In this document: positions 5,300-5,771 of the stretch, piece after piece
Position numbering within the stretch: position 1 is the stretch's first letter
Layout: every line of letters begins with the position of its first letter
Assembly: GCA_964568045.1 (NCBI GenBank)
Contig: CAZMOL010000087.1
Location: forward strand, 1 to 5,771
DNA from: CAZDDA01 sp964568045
GTDB lineage: Bacteria; Bipolaricaulota; Bipolaricaulia; UBA7950; UBA9294
Direction of reading: 5' to 3'
Length of the DNA stretch: 5,771 nucleotides
Translations under genes and position numbers: made by a program
The notes under the pieces: generated by a model
Database searches by the model: none
What the model was told of the DNA's origin: nothing
What the model saw: the letters and a program-made list of their open reading frames with translations, nothing else

Positions 5300-5771
5300 A
5301 TGCGCAGGACATGGATCATTGGTTTAGCGATTACTGTTGCTCTGGGCCTGGGATTAAGCATCACTTGGTCGACCGTTCCCGGACGTTTGACTGTGGAAAC
5401 TTCCCCGGTCCTTGCCCAGGAGGACGTCAATCAGGCAATCACTGGCTCCGGTCAACAAGCGATCAAGCAGGCGATCGCGAAGGTCGGTCCAGCAGTGGTC
5501 CGGGTGGACGTTACCGGAATGGTCGACATTTCTAGCCCTTTTGGGGATTTCTTCAACGACCCTTTCTTCCGCCGCTTTTTTGGCGAGCCATTTAACACCC
5601 CACAACAGCAAGAGCGCCGCTCCGTCGGATCGGGGTTGGTGGTTGAATACGCCGGGGAGAAGCTCGTCCTCACCAACGCTCATGTAGTCGATCAAGCAAC
5701 GACGATCCGCATAACAAGCATTGACAGCCGGACGTATGACGCAGAGACCATAGGAAGCGACGAGCAGCTCG
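5300..5771 (+). CDS. HtrA/DegP-family serine protease, N-terminal part (3' end outside window)
   Basis: The first 157 residues of an envelope-anchored or periplasmic trypsin-like protease/chaperone that handles misfolded exported proteins. The ATG at 5300 follows GGAGG with 6 nt spacing. Residues 1-23 (MRRTWIIGLAITVALGLGLS and on) form a positively charged start and hydrophobic segment, so this is either a membrane anchor or a signal peptide. VLAQ at 37-40 offers a possible signal peptidase site. The segment AIKQAIAKVGPAVVRVDVTG (54-73) is the usual start of the protease domain. A Phe- and Pro-rich stretch (SPFGDFFNDPFFRRFFGEPF, 79-98) corresponds to the flexible LA-loop region of HtrA proteins. 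SVGSGLVVEYAGEKLVLTNAHVV (108-130) contains the catalytic His128. The Asp and Ser of the triad and any PDZ domains lie beyond the window. The frame is open to the last base. DegP, DegQ and DegS types cannot be separated on this fragment. Confidence 0.92.
   Translation, partial: MRRTWIIGLAITVALGLGLSITWSTVPGRLTVETSPVLAQEDVNQAITGSGQQAIKQAIAKVGPAVVRVDVTGMVDISSPFGDFFNDPFFRRFFGEPFNTPQQQERRSVGSGLVVEYAGEKLVLTNAHVVDQATTIRITSIDSRTYDAETIGSDEQL

Noticed and set aside
5354..5695. Minus-strand open frame of 113 codons
   Set aside because: It is antisense to the HtrA-family protease, which has a ribosome site, a signal or anchor segment and the TNAHVV catalytic motif.
1..5771. Mobile element, CRISPR array, tRNA, rRNA or defence system
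   Set aside because: Genes with housekeeping motifs fill nearly all of the window; I saw no transposase, no repeat-spacer pattern and no tRNA-like cloverleaf in the short gaps.

Overview
The window looks like ordinary bacterial chromosome: moderately GC-rich, densely coded, with strong Shine-Dalgarno sites ahead of most leading genes (GGAGG or AAGGAGG) and almost no spare DNA. It carries housekeeping genes and no mobile element, CRISPR array, rRNA or tRNA that I can see. MurF shows the organism makes peptidoglycan. The S55-type exported protein, the HtrA protease and a PP-loop/NFACT-R-like tRNA thiolation protein are types seen in several deep-branching or thermophilic bacterial phyla. I cannot assign a phylum from sequence alone.

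Layout from left to right. At 1-99 (+) is the C-terminal tail of an unrecognised protein. It converges on an S55-murF transcription unit read on the minus strand: a secreted SpoIVB/S55-type peptidase-like protein (1505-3301), then murF (133-1503), whose ATG lies one base beyond the S55 stop codon. A 275-bp divergent promoter region (3302-3576) separates the S55 gene from folE (3577-4134, +), GTP cyclohydrolase I. folE runs tail to tail into a PP-loop tRNA sulfurtransferase-like gene on the minus strand, with an 11-bp overlap of coding sequence. A second divergent promoter region (5183-5299) leads to the N-terminal third or so of an HtrA/DegP-family serine protease (+), cut by the window edge.

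Functional themes are cell-wall precursor synthesis (MurF), two exported proteins of serine-protease type (S55 and HtrA), pterin/folate or queuosine precursor supply (FolE), and tRNA thiolation. The only clear co-transcription is S55-murF. The most interesting points are the S55 protein's catalytic motif order, reversed relative to SpoIVB with a likely missing acidic residue, and the compact PP-loop plus probable NFACT-R architecture of the tRNA-thiolation protein. No novel multi-gene system is evident.
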